A stretch of 44,075 nucleotides of DNA from JBGSWE01 sp049292975 (GTDB lineage: Bacteria; Patescibacteriota; Saccharimonadia; Saccharimonadales; JACDBH01), in the NCBI GenBank assembly GCA_049292975.1, contig JBATRZ010000037.1, positions 1 through 44,075 on the forward strand, in the 5' to 3' direction. Positions 1-6,953 of the stretch are shown one piece after another. Under the pieces are notes generated by a model. It did no database searches, had not been told where the DNA came from, and worked only from the letters and a program-made list of their open reading frames with translations. The translations under genes were made by a program, and so were the position numbers. The first letter of the stretch is position 1. Every line of letters starts with the position of its first letter.

Positions 1-210
1 GCTAAGCTCGGCGCTCAAAAGGGAAACAGCCCAGACCATCATCTAAGGTCCCTAAATATACACTCAGTGGGAAACGAGGTGAGATTTCTTAAACAATGAG
101 GATGTTGGCTTAGAAGCAGCCATTCATTTAAAGAGTGCGTAACAGCTCACTCATCAAGAGATCTTGCACGGAAAATGTAACGGGGCTCAAGTGTATTACC
201 GAAGATATGG

Positions 211-331
211 GCTTGTGCGTAGCACAAGCAAGTTGAAAGTTGAAAGTTGAAAGTTGAAAGTTTTTGCAGTTTGCAGCTACTTTTCACTTTAGACTTTATG
301 GACTTTGGACTTGCTCATGCTACGCATGAGC
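211..331 (+). repeat. IVS-like insertion in 23S helix 45 made of inverted heptamer arrays
   Basis: E. coli has a short helix 45 (about 1164-1185) here. The window carries about 120 nt: a small hairpin (CTTGTGCGTAGCACAAG), then AAGTTGA repeated four times, a short loop, then an array that reads on the other strand as AAGTCCA, AAGTCCAT, AAAGTCT, AAAGTGA, then a second small hairpin (GCTCATGCTACGCATGAGC). The two arrays pair into a long imperfect hairpin. Helix 45 is a classical site for intervening sequences in bacterial 23S rRNA that RNase III removes. Whether this one is excised cannot be told from DNA. It has no ORF. Confidence 0.8.
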
Positions 332-842
332 GGTAGAGGAGCGTTCCTCTCTGCATCGAAGTCGAACCGTGAGGTTTGGTGGAGCGTGAGGAAGTGAGAA
401 TGTTGGAATGAGTAACCATAAGGCAGGTGAGAATCCTGCCCACCGAAAGAGCAAGGTTTCCTGGGCCACGGTAATCGCCCCAGGGTTAGTCGGTCCTAAG
501 CCGAGGCAATATAGCGTAGGCGATGGACAACGGGTTAATATTCCCGTACTAGTGTGAGTTTGTGCGCAGATGCGCAGTATGATAGCAGGAGCGGATTCAT
601 GGTTATATCCGTCTAAGCTCTCTAACAGGGAGTGAATGAAAGTTTCGTAAGAAGTAATTCCTGTCAAAGTGCTGACCAGAAAAGTCTGCGCACGCGTGGC
701 TCACGCTATCCGTACCGCAAACCGACACAGGTGCTCAGGTCGAGAAGACCAAGGTGTACGAGTGATTCTTCGCTAAGGAACTCGGCAATACAGCGACCGT
801 AACTTCGGAATAAGGTCTGCCCCGTCACAGTGTCTATGACGC

Positions 843-1157
843 CGTGACAGGAACACGATATAGAAATATATAAGTTGTTCCGTGCCAGTTTTCTTTTTGA
901 AAGAGAACAAACCGGAGAGTTTTTAACTTCTCTCCAAACGAATTCTTGAAACTGAGAAAAGAAAGCTGATCTCTGTATCGCATTACGCGGTACGAGTTCT
1001 GCATCTGGATGCAGCTCGCGGTTTTGCAAACGTAACGGAACGAGCCGTACTTAGGTACGGTGAAGTGAGTAACGGATTGCAAAAGCGATGAGATGCGCCA
1101 GAAGCAATTAAAGAATTAATAATTTATTTATTAATTTTTAATTGCGGTGCAGAAGTC
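843..1157 (+). repeat. IVS-like insertion of about 315 nt in 23S helix 63
   Basis: The base of the helix pairs (CCCCGTCAC near 820 with GTGTGACGGGG near 1166), while the tip is expanded by about 315 nt compared with E. coli (around 1715-1740). It contains several hairpins: one with the palindromic core CCGTAC-TTAG-GTACGG at 1045-1060, and an AT-rich palindrome at 1104-1145 bounded by GCAATT and AATTGC whose arms also read in 7-nt steps. I see no credible protein. The likely roles are an rRNA expansion or an intervening sequence removed during maturation. Confidence 0.72.
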
Positions 1158-1367
1158 GTAGGTAGTGTGACGGGGCCGCAGCTAAGGAACCCATGCAACT
1201 GTTTACCAAAAACACAGGTCTCTGCTAACACGAAAGTGGATGTATAGGGGCTGACTCCTGCCCGGTGCTGGAAGGTTAAGGGGATGCGTTTACGCGCTGA
1301 ACTGAAGCCCCAGTGAACGGCGGCGGTAACTATAACCGTCCTAAGGTAGCGAAATTCCTTGTCAGGT

Positions 1368-2065
1368 AATGAATTTGCCTGAAAAGCAAAGTAATTTGCT
1401 TTGAGTAAACCAACTAATAACGGGGAAATCTAAAGCATCCTCACCGGTGCAATGACAATCCCGTGGCAATCCGCCAACTGGCGGAAGCCGTAACGACTGA
1501 TCCGAAAGGAGAGGTACATGCAACAAGATGTACAATACGTTGGCTCTCGTCCCACAAAGGAATTCACGGAGTTTTCTTGGTATATAACAGGGTTCACAGA
1601 CGGAGAAGGCTGTTTTTCGGTTAGTTTTAACCGGCGAGCCAAATTAAAGACCGGCATAGAAGTAAGACCGAGTTTTTGTTTGGCACAGAACAAACGCAGC
1701 CTTCAGGTTTTGAAAGATATTCATGCCTACTTCGGGTGTGGCGCGATCCGGTTCAGTAAGTACGACCAAATGTACAAATACGAAGTACGTTCGGTCGGCG
1801 ATCTGGTCAATCGGATTATCCCGCATTTTCAGAAGTATCCGCTGAGAACTGCTAAAGCGCATGATTTTGAGATATTCGCCCGGATATGTGTACTGATACA
1901 TCAGTCACATCATTTGAATATAGAGTATCTTACGGCCATGATTCACGAGAGTTATCTCATGAACGAGGCTGGTAAACGGCGCAATACAAAGGAAGAACTC
2001 CTACAAATTCTGGCGAGATGAAAAGATAGTCTGATCTGTTTGGAAACGAACAGGTAACTAAATTG
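1368..2065 (+). mobile_element. Group I intron 1 in 23S rRNA (after E. coli U1939)
   Basis: The 5' exon ends TCAGGT at 1367 and is complementary to the internal guide GCCTGA at 1377-1382, giving P1 with the expected U-G pair at the splice site. The intron ends in G at 2065, and joining gives the conserved GTCAGGTAAGTTCTGACC. Core-like strands are visible: GTAACGACTGATC at 1490-1502 (P7 5' strand) and AGATAGTC near 2025 (P7 3' strand). The endonuclease gene lies between these strands, so it sits in the P8 loop. Subgroup was not assigned. The exact 3' site is inferred from exon continuity. Confidence 0.9.
1518..2021 (+). CDS. LAGLIDADG homing endonuclease of intron 1
   Basis: Single-motif LAGLIDADG protein of 167 aa; the motif is the stretch ITGFTDGEG at about residues 23-31. 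One-motif enzymes of this size (I-CreI type) act as homodimers that cut the intron-less rRNA gene and drive intron homing; some act as maturases. The start is ATG 1518 behind a strong AAGGAGAGG ribosome-binding site 3-4 nt upstream. The gene ends 44 nt before the intron end. The acidic residue of the motif is present, so activity is plausible. Target site and activity are not shown by the sequence. Confidence 0.9.
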   Translation: MQQDVQYVGSRPTKEFTEFSWYITGFTDGEGCFSVSFNRRAKLKTGIEVRPSFCLAQNKRSLQVLKDIHAYFGCGAIRFSKYDQMYKYEVRSVGDLVNRIIPHFQKYPLRTAKAHDFEIFARICVLIHQSHHLNIEYLTAMIHESYLMNEAGKRRNTKEELLQILAR

Positions 2066-2316
2066 AAGTTCTGACCCGCACGAATGGAGTAATGATATGG
2101 GTACTGTCTCAGCGAAGAGCTCGGTGAAAGTGCATTGACGGTAAAGATGCCGTCTGTCCGCAGCAGGACGAAAAGACCCTATGCAGCTTTACTACAGCTT
2201 GACATTGAATCGGGTTGTGACATGTGTAGAATAGGCGGGAGACTTCGAAGCCGTCGCGCTAGCGATGGTGGAGTCGCAATGTGAAATACCGCCCTTGTTA
2301 CAATTTTGTTCTTACG

Positions 2317-2428
2317 TGTGCCACAAAGAGCAGAGGTTAGATTAGAGAATTGAGATTACAGAATAAGCCCAAAAGCCAAAATTCTGTAATCTGTAATCTT
2401 CATTCTAACGTCTCTTCTTTCTGGCATG
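2317..2428 (+). repeat. Heptamer-array hairpin inserted in 23S helix 79
   Basis: Located between the conserved AAATACCGCCC and GACAGTGTCTGGTGGG, where E. coli has the short helix 79 (about 2200-2223). A basal stem (GTGCCA...GGCATG, with AAAGA/TCTTT) carries two arms of equal length. The left arm at 2336-2363 reads GTTAGA then TTAGAGA, ATTGAGA, TTACAGA, AT. The right arm, on the other strand, reads GTTAGA then ATGAAGA, TTACAGA, TTACAGA, AT. Period 7 is kept in both arms and the loop is about 16 nt. It has no coding potential. Confidence 0.8.
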
Positions 2429-2753
2429 CAGACAGTGTCTGGTGGGTAGTTTAACTGGGGCGGTTGCCTCCTAAAGAGTAGCGGAGGCGTTCAAAGGTTG
2501 GCTAGGTTCGGATGGAAATCGAATCGATAGTGCATACGCATAAGCCAGCTTGACTGTGAGGGCGACGACCCAATCAGGCACGAAAGTGGGAGTAAGTGAC
2601 CCGCTGTCCGTACATTTGTACATGAGAGTGGTATCGGCAGCGCAAACGGATAAAAGTTACGCTAGGGATAACAGGCTTATCGCGCCCAATAGTTCACATA
2701 GACGGCGCGGTTTGGCACCTCGATGTCGGCTCATCTCATCCTGGGGCTGGAGC

Positions 2754-3475
2754 AAACCATTTAACTGCTCTCCCTGCCGGAAACGGCAGGGTAATAAACA
2801 AGCTCAAAACGGTGAAGGCCATATATGAAGGACTTGCATTTGCAGGTCCCAGGTTCTATGGTTAATACCGTGGGAAAGAATGATGTTGTAGCAATACGCG
2901 CATATCTAGCAGGACTCATCGATGCTGATGGAGCGATTATGGCGATCATCGAACCGCACAAGGAGAAACGTTTTCGTTTCCGGGTGCGGGTCGTAATCAA
3001 AGTAACGCAACACCAGCCAGAAGTGTTGGAGTGGCTTCTTGATACTTTTGGAGCAGGAAAGGTTGTTATTAACCGGACCGCTTACGATTGGATAATAAGA
3101 AGTCAGAAAGATGCTTTGGTACTGCTTACACTAGTAAGCCCGTACCTGAGAGTAAAATCCAAGCAAGCAAAACTTGCAAAGGAGATACTCGGTAGCATCC
3201 CTACTACACAAGATGAATTTTTGCAGATAGTACGTAAAGCAGATGCATTGTCGAAGTTAAACGTTCGGTCTACCAACCGGCGCCTTAACACTGCGGCAAT
3301 GGTCCAAGCAGCATTCTCCCGTAACGACTGATCGAATGTTCTGGTAGAACATTCGTGAGATATAGCCATTAAATTGGCGTATCACACGGCTTGCACCTGT
3401 AGCCGGTTGTGGTGACACAATGCGGTATGGTGGTGGTATAGTCTGGCACCGTCAGTAATGGCGGATTACAGAAAG
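2754..3475 (+). mobile_element. Group I intron 2 in 23S rRNA (after E. coli position 2533)
   Basis: The exon breaks after GGGGCTGGAGC at 2753 and resumes at AGGTCCCAAGG at 3476; the intron ends in G. The 5' exon GGAGC pairs with GCTCT at about 2767-2771, so the splice-site base is C paired with G rather than the usual U-G. The P7 5' strand GTAACGACTGATC at 3321-3333 is identical to that of intron 1, but here it overlaps the endonuclease stop codon. The matching strand TATAGTC is at 3437-3443. Boundaries rest on rRNA continuity. Confidence 0.86.
2825..3331 (+). CDS. LAGLIDADG homing endonuclease of intron 2
   Basis: 168 aa with a near-perfect motif, AYLAGLIDADGAI, at about residues 26-38, and one motif only, so a homodimer is expected. 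ATG 2825 follows a weak GAAGG; the ATG at residue 12 is an alternative start. The 3' end overlaps the P7 strand of the host intron, so the coding sequence and the ribozyme core share bases. Expected function is cutting the uninterrupted 23S gene near E. coli 2533. It shares family features with the enzymes of introns 1 and 3, but the three are clearly diverged. Confidence 0.9.
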   Translation: MKDLHLQVPGSMVNTVGKNDVVAIRAYLAGLIDADGAIMAIIEPHKEKRFRFRVRVVIKVTQHQPEVLEWLLDTFGAGKVVINRTAYDWIIRSQKDALVLLTLVSPYLRVKSKQAKLAKEILGSIPTTQDEFLQIVRKADALSKLNVRSTNRRLNTAAMVQAAFSRND

Positions 3476-3535
3476 AGGTCCCAAGGGTCCGGCTGTTCGC
3501 CGGTTAAAGAGGTACGTGAGCTGGGTTCAGAACGT

Positions 3536-4325
3536 AAATTACATTGCGTTCTACCACTGTAAAGTGGTAATGTGTTGGTGTACATCGCACCTTCGCCGCA
3601 CAGGCGAAAACACTAAATCTGACTGAAATCGGTGAAACCCGACTGGAATATTATCGAACGATTCCAAGGGCAATACCGAGGGAAGATTAGCAAAATGTTT
3701 GACGAAATAGCGGCATATACTGCCGGTTTTCTAGATGGAGATGGCTCGATCATGGCGCAGTTGGTATACCGCAAGGATTATCGGCTGGGCTATCAGATTA
3801 GGGTAAGCATCGTGTTTTACCAAAAGCAATCCCATAATGAAATCCTCTTTTGGCTAAAAGAGCAGCTCACTTTTGGGTATATACGTAACCGTAATGACGG
3901 TAAGACGGAATACACAATTGTCGGCTTGGAAGAAGTAGCACAGGTTTTAAGCCTACTTCATCCAAAACTTCGTCTAAAGAAGAGACTTGCTGAAGATGTT
4001 ATGAAGCTTATTGCGCTTCATCCTAAAAAGATGACAGCCGCTAAGCTCATAAAGTTAGCTAAATTGGTTGATAAGACCGCCGAATTTAATTATTCAAAAA
4101 AGCGAACCAATACATCAGAAGTAGTAAGTCAATTCCTGAAAGACAGGCAGCTTTTCCCCGTAGAGACTTCTTGCTAGTTTGCTGCTAGCAAGAGATGGAG
4201 GTTGAAAATATGGCTTCCATAAAACGTCAGCTCCTTTTTGTAACCCGACAAGAAGGATGAAGATATAGTCCGTGCCGCCAGTAATGGCGGGGTAGTTTTG
4301 GAACTGAACAATCCAAGATGACACG
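3536..4325 (+). mobile_element. Group I intron 3 in 23S rRNA (after E. coli U2593)
   Basis: The 5' exon ends AGAACGT at 3535 and pairs along seven bases with GCGTTCT at 3546-3552, ending in the canonical U-G. The intron ends in G at 4325 and the exons join as GAACGTCGTGAGACAG. By my count of E. coli numbering this is the 2593 site used by the chloroplast intron that encodes I-CreI. The strand GATATAGTCC at 4261-4271 is a typical P7 3' strand; its partner GTAGAGACTTC at 4160-4170 lies in the end of the endonuclease gene. Its 3' region resembles intron 2 (both have a CAGTAATGGCGG hairpin side). Confidence 0.92.
3695..4177 (+). CDS. LAGLIDADG homing endonuclease of intron 3
   Basis: 160 aa from ATG 3695, which has GAGGGAAG about 9 nt upstream; an in-frame GTG at 3632 would add 21 residues but has no such site. 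The motif YTAGFLDGDGSI lies at about residues 9-20. It is a single-motif protein, so a dimer is expected. The last codons form the P7 5' strand of the intron. Because the host site equals the known I-CreI insertion site, recognition of the same conserved peptidyl-transferase-centre sequence is likely, though the amino-acid similarity to I-CreI was not computed. Confidence 0.88.
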   Translation: MFDEIAAYTAGFLDGDGSIMAQLVYRKDYRLGYQIRVSIVFYQKQSHNEILFWLKEQLTFGYIRNRNDGKTEYTIVGLEEVAQVLSLLHPKLRLKKRLAEDVMKLIALHPKKMTAAKLIKLAKLVDKTAEFNYSKKRTNTSEVVSQFLKDRQLFPVETSC

Positions 4326-4813
4326 CGTGAGACAGTTCGGTTTATATCCGCTGTGGACGCAAGGAAATTTGAGAAGATTTGGTCGTAGTACGAGAGGACC
4401 CGACTGAACGCACCGCTGGTGTACCAATTGTCCTACCAAGGGCATGGTTGGGTAGCTATGTGCGGTATAGATAAGCGCTGAAAGCATATTAAGCGCGAAA
4501 CTGACTTCAAGATGAGATTTCCCTATGAGACCCCAGAAAGACTATCTGGTTGATAGGCGCAAGGTGGAAGTGCGGTAACGCATGCAGCCGAAGCGTACTA
4601 ATAGGTCCATCGACTTTTTATGTCCCTAGACATATGCGCCCAAGCCAAAAATCCGGCATAGCCGGAATTTCCGGCTTGTTTTGGCGCTGTGCGGCGAACC
4701 GGCCTCCGGTACGCGGGCAGCAGCACTTTAGTGCAGCTGGCCCTGCGTTTCCTCAGCCGGTTCATCCACACAGCATCCAAACGCATAAGTCTAGGGTAGA
4801 CATTGGCATTTTG

Positions 4814-4894
4814 CCAAGTAGTAGAGCTTCGTGCGCTCTGCTTTAGCAGAGCAGATAATTCCCTTGGAATTATTCACGAAGCCTCACTACTTGG
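4814..4894 (+). repeat. Three-way-junction stem-loop in the 23S-5S spacer
   Basis: The outer stem is CCAAGTAGT (4814-4822) with ACTACTTGG (4886-4894), continued by GCTTCGTG (4826-4833) with CACGAAGC (4875-4882). Inside are two hairpins, GCTCTGC-TTTA-GCAGAGC and AATTCC-CTT-GGAATT. The pairing is nearly perfect over 17 outer base pairs. It is probably a processing signal or a small structured RNA. Confidence 0.7.
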
Positions 4895-4981
4895 TTTGAC
4901 TAGTTATTGTTGGTAATCAACCCAACACCTTTGTTACAGAACATTTGTTCTTAATTTTGACATCTAAAAACAGGCACCACG

Positions 4982-5068
4982 GGTGCCAGCAAAAGGTACA
5001 CGACAAACCCACTGCCTGATCGGTTATATCAGTTCGCAAAGCGTTTATCGTGACCTTCTGCTGGCACC
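4982..5068 (+). repeat. Long inverted repeat (about 26 bp arms) in the 23S-5S spacer
   Basis: GGTGCCAGC...AAAGGT...CACGA...AAAC at 4982-5008 pairs with GTTT...TCGTG...ACCTT...GCTGGCACC at 5043-5068, with only a few mismatches or bulges. The loop is about 34 nt. GGCACC at 4973-4978 can compete for pairing. The arms would form a duplex suited to RNase III cleavage between 23S and 5S rRNA. Confidence 0.7.
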
Positions 5069-5125
5069 AGGAAGTGCCATTAACAATTCGACTTCGTATG
5101 GACACGGACCAACGCCTTACAGGCG

Positions 5126-5194
5126 TGATATCTGATATCTGATATTTGATATTTGAAGGGTAATCCTCAAGTATTAACTATCAAGTATCAATTA
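5126..5194 (+). repeat. Inverted heptamer-array hairpin before 5S rRNA
   Basis: The left arm at 5126-5156 reads TATCTGA, TATCTGA, TATTTGA, TATTTGA. The right arm at 5167-5194, read on the other strand, gives TAATTGA, TACTTGA, TAGTTAA, TACTTGA. Both arms have period 7 and a TAnnTGA word, and the loop is about 10 nt. It belongs to the heptamer-hairpin family seen elsewhere in the window. Confidence 0.75.
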
Positions 5195-5215
5195 TTGCGC
5201 TTCTGCGAAGCGCAG

Positions 5216-5329
5216 TCGGTGTCCATGGCGCAAGGGAAACACCTGTTCCCATCCCGAACACAGCAGTTAAGCCTTGCAGCGGTTACTATACTTGGCCAAT
5301 CAAAGCCTGGGAAAATAGCACGATGCCGA
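5216..5329 (+). rRNA. rrf: 5S ribosomal RNA
   Basis: About 114 nt. The terminal helix is TCGGTGTC at 5216-5223 paired with GATGCCGA at 5322-5329 (two wobble pairs). The interior contains the conserved CCCATCCCGAACACAGCAGTTAAGCC block of loops B-C. It is downstream of and co-oriented with 23S rRNA and is followed by a strong terminator. Ends are uncertain by one or two bases. Confidence 0.9.
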
Positions 5330-5340
5330 ATTATAAAAGA

Positions 5341-5366
5341 GACCTCCTTAACGGGGGTCTTTTTTT
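5341..5366 (+). terminator. Rho-independent terminator of the rRNA operon
   Basis: GACCTCC at 5341-5347 pairs with GGGGGTC at 5353-5359 (one wobble), followed by seven T residues. It lies 12 nt after the 5S gene. Confidence 0.92.
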
Positions 5367-5520
5367 GTTTTGAGAAAACCATTGGCCTCCCCAGCCCTGG
5401 CATGCCAGGGTGGGGACCCTAGGCATAGGTTTTCTCAACGCGCAGGGAAATGTGCTCCATTTCTCTGGCTGCTCTTTCCAAAGAAGTGGAAGTAAAAACA
5501 GGGGAGTAAATCACCAGTTT

Positions 5521-5901
5521 TTACGATATTTTACTTAACTCTTTCGAAAAACGTGAAAACTCGTAATGATTCTCCTGCATAACAAAGGGCGTCCTCAGTA
5601 CGCCGTACAGACTCCACCAACCCTTCTGTAGGTTATAGTTCTTAATCTCTTCGTACATCATTTGCCCATGCTCAAGACAAAGCCATCGCTTATAGTGCCC
5701 ATACTCTGCGACGATTACCACACCTCTTATGGAAGTTTGTTGAAGTTTTAAAGCAGTTTTCTTACATACTTCACATTCTCCAACATCACTTTTTAACTTC
5801 TTGTTTTTATGCTTTCTCAATAAGTAAATCGGGAGCACAAACACTGCGACAACCAGTGCAATAAATAGAGTAGTGAATAATATGACAAGAAAAACAGCCA
5901 T
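5521..5901 (-). CDS. Membrane-anchored protein with a Cys/His metal-binding pattern
   Basis: 126 aa. Residues 3-28 form one hydrophobic helix followed by a basic stretch (RKHKNKK), so the protein is probably anchored with the rest in the cytoplasm. A CEVCKK pair near residue 43 and a later CLEHG around residue 75 suggest a CxxC...CxxH zinc site, and W-rich text (KGWW) follows. Family not recognised. It is an isolated gene on the strand opposite to the rRNA operon, 155 bp beyond its terminator. Start ATG 5901 has a plausible GGAG nearby (AGGAGATTCTG). Confidence 0.7.
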   Translation of the reverse strand: MAVFLVILFTTLFIALVVAVFVLPIYLLRKHKNKKLKSDVGECEVCKKTALKLQQTSIRGVVIVAEYGHYKRWLCLEHGQMMYEEIKNYNLQKGWWSLYGVLRTPFVMQENHYEFSRFSKELSKIS

Positions 5902-6120
5902 CAGAATCTCCTTTTCTTGAAGTATACATGAATAGAAAACTACGTGAATAACGGATTTGTGAGTCTTAAGAAATAGAGTTTAAGCTGCTTCTGGGTCGGG
6001 GGTGAGGGGGCGGAGGTCTTCGAGACTCCAGCTGGTGGTTTCGGAGGCTTAACCTCAAACAGATAGCAAAAATATGATTAAGAATTTCTATAGAGGCGGT
6101 AAGGAATCCGGTGTGCGGCG
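5902..6120. other. Gene-free interval
   Basis: About 220 bp between the membrane protein start and the first direct repeat of the toxin-antitoxin cluster. It holds one GC-rich hairpin (GGAGGTCTTCGAGACTCC at 6012-6029). I see no gene. Confidence 0.6.
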
Positions 6121-6190
6121 GAAGTTGTGGTTTTATGCCGGTTTGGGGTTGGAGGGGTGTTGTGGGACTCCTAGAACTGTTACGGGGGTT
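6121..6190 (+). repeat. Direct repeat copy R1 beside the toxin-antitoxin cluster
   Basis: About 70 bp sharing GTTGTGGTTTTATGCC, then GTTTGGG...GGAGGGGTGTTG, then a degenerate palindrome and CGGGGGTTA with R2 (6954) and R3 (7685). It abuts the stop codon of the PIN gene. The three copies have the same orientation and bracket two toxin-antitoxin modules. Confidence 0.75.
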
Positions 6191-6665
6191 ATTTGGCTAG
6201 CCCTAGGAAGTCTTTTGGACTTATGATTACGATGTTTTTATAACTGCCTAGCTCCAGCAGGTCTTTGTCTCCGGTCAAAATAAAATCACAGCCCGTGTGA
6301 ACGGCTGCCGATATAACATGTAGATCCTCTAGATCACGAACCTCTATTGCTGATATGGGCACAGGAACCGACCCTAAGGGCACTTCGCAAGCTTCCTCAA
6401 GAAGGCATACGAAACTATTTATCCAGCGATAGGGTGCGCCAAAGATGTTGCGGAAGATATCGCGGATTTCATCGGTTATTTCTTCTGATACCACCGTACT
6501 GACTTTATCGAGACAAAGTTGCAGAGCTTTTTCTGGCTCTCCGCCGTACACTGCGGCAGAAATCCAGACATTGCTATCGATGAGTATCTTTAAATCTAGC
6601 GATGTTCTGCCGCCAGGGCTCTTTTTTGCGACGCTCGTCTGTAATATACTCAGCCACTTCTTCAT
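6189..6665 (-). CDS. PIN-domain toxin (type II TA), putative RNase
   Basis: PIN nuclease of about 158 aa. The core begins LKILIDSNVWISA, with the first catalytic Asp in ILIDSN; further acidic residues are in VRDLEDLHV and the C-terminal TGDKDLLE. PIN toxins are Mg-dependent RNases held in check by the partner antitoxin. The start is uncertain: the frame is open to an ATG at 6704, ATG 6665 is the next, and most relatives would start close to the LKILID strand, about 6591, where no standard codon is present. The gene overlaps the antitoxin end, which indicates translational coupling. Confidence 0.85.
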   Translation of the reverse strand: MKKWLSILQTSVAKKSPGGRTSLDLKILIDSNVWISAAVYGGEPEKALQLCLDKVSTVVSEEITDEIRDIFRNIFGAPYRWINSFVCLLEEACEVPLGSVPVPISAIEVRDLEDLHVISAAVHTGCDFILTGDKDLLELGSYKNIVIISPKDFLGLAK

Positions 6666-6870
6666 CTGATTTGAACGGAGCATTTTCTGCAAATCTTTTG
6701 CCATATGTCATCAATTCTTTTAGTTGGTCTATTGCATCTTGCTTCTCCAAATATTGCATAGCAGCGGTACGCAGCAGGTCACTGCGGCTGCCAAACTGCT
6801 CCTTGGCCTTTTTGTCTATCTGGTCGGCCAGCTCCTTGGGGAAGGACACATTAAATGTTTTTACGCTCAT
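6574..6870 (-). CDS. Ribbon-helix-helix antitoxin partnered with the PIN toxin
   Basis: 98 aa. The N-terminal KTFNVSFPKELADQIDKKAKE and the following GSRSDLLRTAAMQYLE form a ribbon-helix-helix DNA-binding fold. The C-terminal half (from about residue 50) would wrap the PIN toxin. It precedes and overlaps the toxin gene. A strong promoter with direct repeats that look like operator half-sites lies upstream (6902-6934), fitting autoregulation by the complex. Confidence 0.88.
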   Translation of the reverse strand: MSVKTFNVSFPKELADQIDKKAKEQFGSRSDLLRTAAMQYLEKQDAIDQLKELMTYGKRFAENAPFKSDEEVAEYITDERRKKEPWRQNIARFKDTHR

Positions 6871-6901
6871 CTTGATCCCATACTTTTTAGGTAATCTGCA
6901 C

Positions 6902-6934
6902 TGAAATTGTATGAAAATTGTATGAAAATGTCAA
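6902..6934 (-). promoter_or_regulatory. Promoter and candidate operator of the RHH-PIN module
   Basis: On the minus strand TTGACA (6934-6929) is followed after 17 nt by TACAAT (6911-6906), close to the sigma70 consensus. The sequence ATTGTATGAAA occurs twice in direct repeat across the spacer and -10 (6906-6928). Repeats of this kind over a TA promoter are usual operators for ribbon-helix-helix antitoxins. Confidence 0.75.
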
Positions 6935-6953
6935 TAATCTATCTTTGGGAATA

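Larger units (their letters stand above)
1..4619 (+). rRNA. rrl: 23S ribosomal RNA, 5'-truncated by the window, split by three group I introns
   Basis: Large-subunit rRNA. The first bases match the region around E. coli nt 990-1000 and the gene runs to the 3' end at about 4619. Landmarks are the thiostrepton/L11 region near 100-160, the conserved stretch before E. coli 1939 at 1320-1367, the peptidyl-transferase loop at 2700-2753 and the sarcin-ricin region (AGTACGAGAGGACC) near 4387. Exons are 1-1367, 2066-2753, 3476-3535 and 4326-4619. Three helices (near E. coli 1170, 1720 and 2210) are greatly enlarged by extra sequence. The 5' third lies outside the window. The 3' end is set by homology to the E. 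coli terminus and may be off by a few bases. Confidence 0.97.
4620..5215 (+). other. 23S-5S transcribed spacer, gene-free and rich in stem-loops
   Basis: About 600 bp with no tRNA and no credible ORF. It holds three structured blocks described separately (4814-4894, 4982-5068, 5126-5194) and a tight hairpin GCGCTTC-TGC-GAAGCGC at 5197-5213 two bases before the 5S gene. A further small hairpin, ACGCCT-TAC-AGGCGT, lies at 5112-5126. Such stems are expected to be RNase processing sites in a 23S-5S precursor, but no specific cleavage site is identifiable. Confidence 0.8.

Noticed and set aside
320..1082. Several open frames of 80-115 codons on the minus strand in the 23S gene
   Set aside because: They overlap conserved rRNA and helix insertions, have no ribosome-binding sites and no family features.
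4550..4846. Open frame of 98 codons at the 23S 3' end
   Set aside because: It begins in mature rRNA and its residues follow rRNA and hairpin sequence; composition is not protein-like.
5126..5194. CRISPR-like array
   Set aside because: Repeats are 7 nt with no spacers, in two opposite arms; no cas genes in the window.
4620..5215. tRNA gene in the 23S-5S spacer
   Set aside because: No stretch has a tRNA cloverleaf with a GTTCRA-type T loop; the inverted repeats have the wrong spacing.
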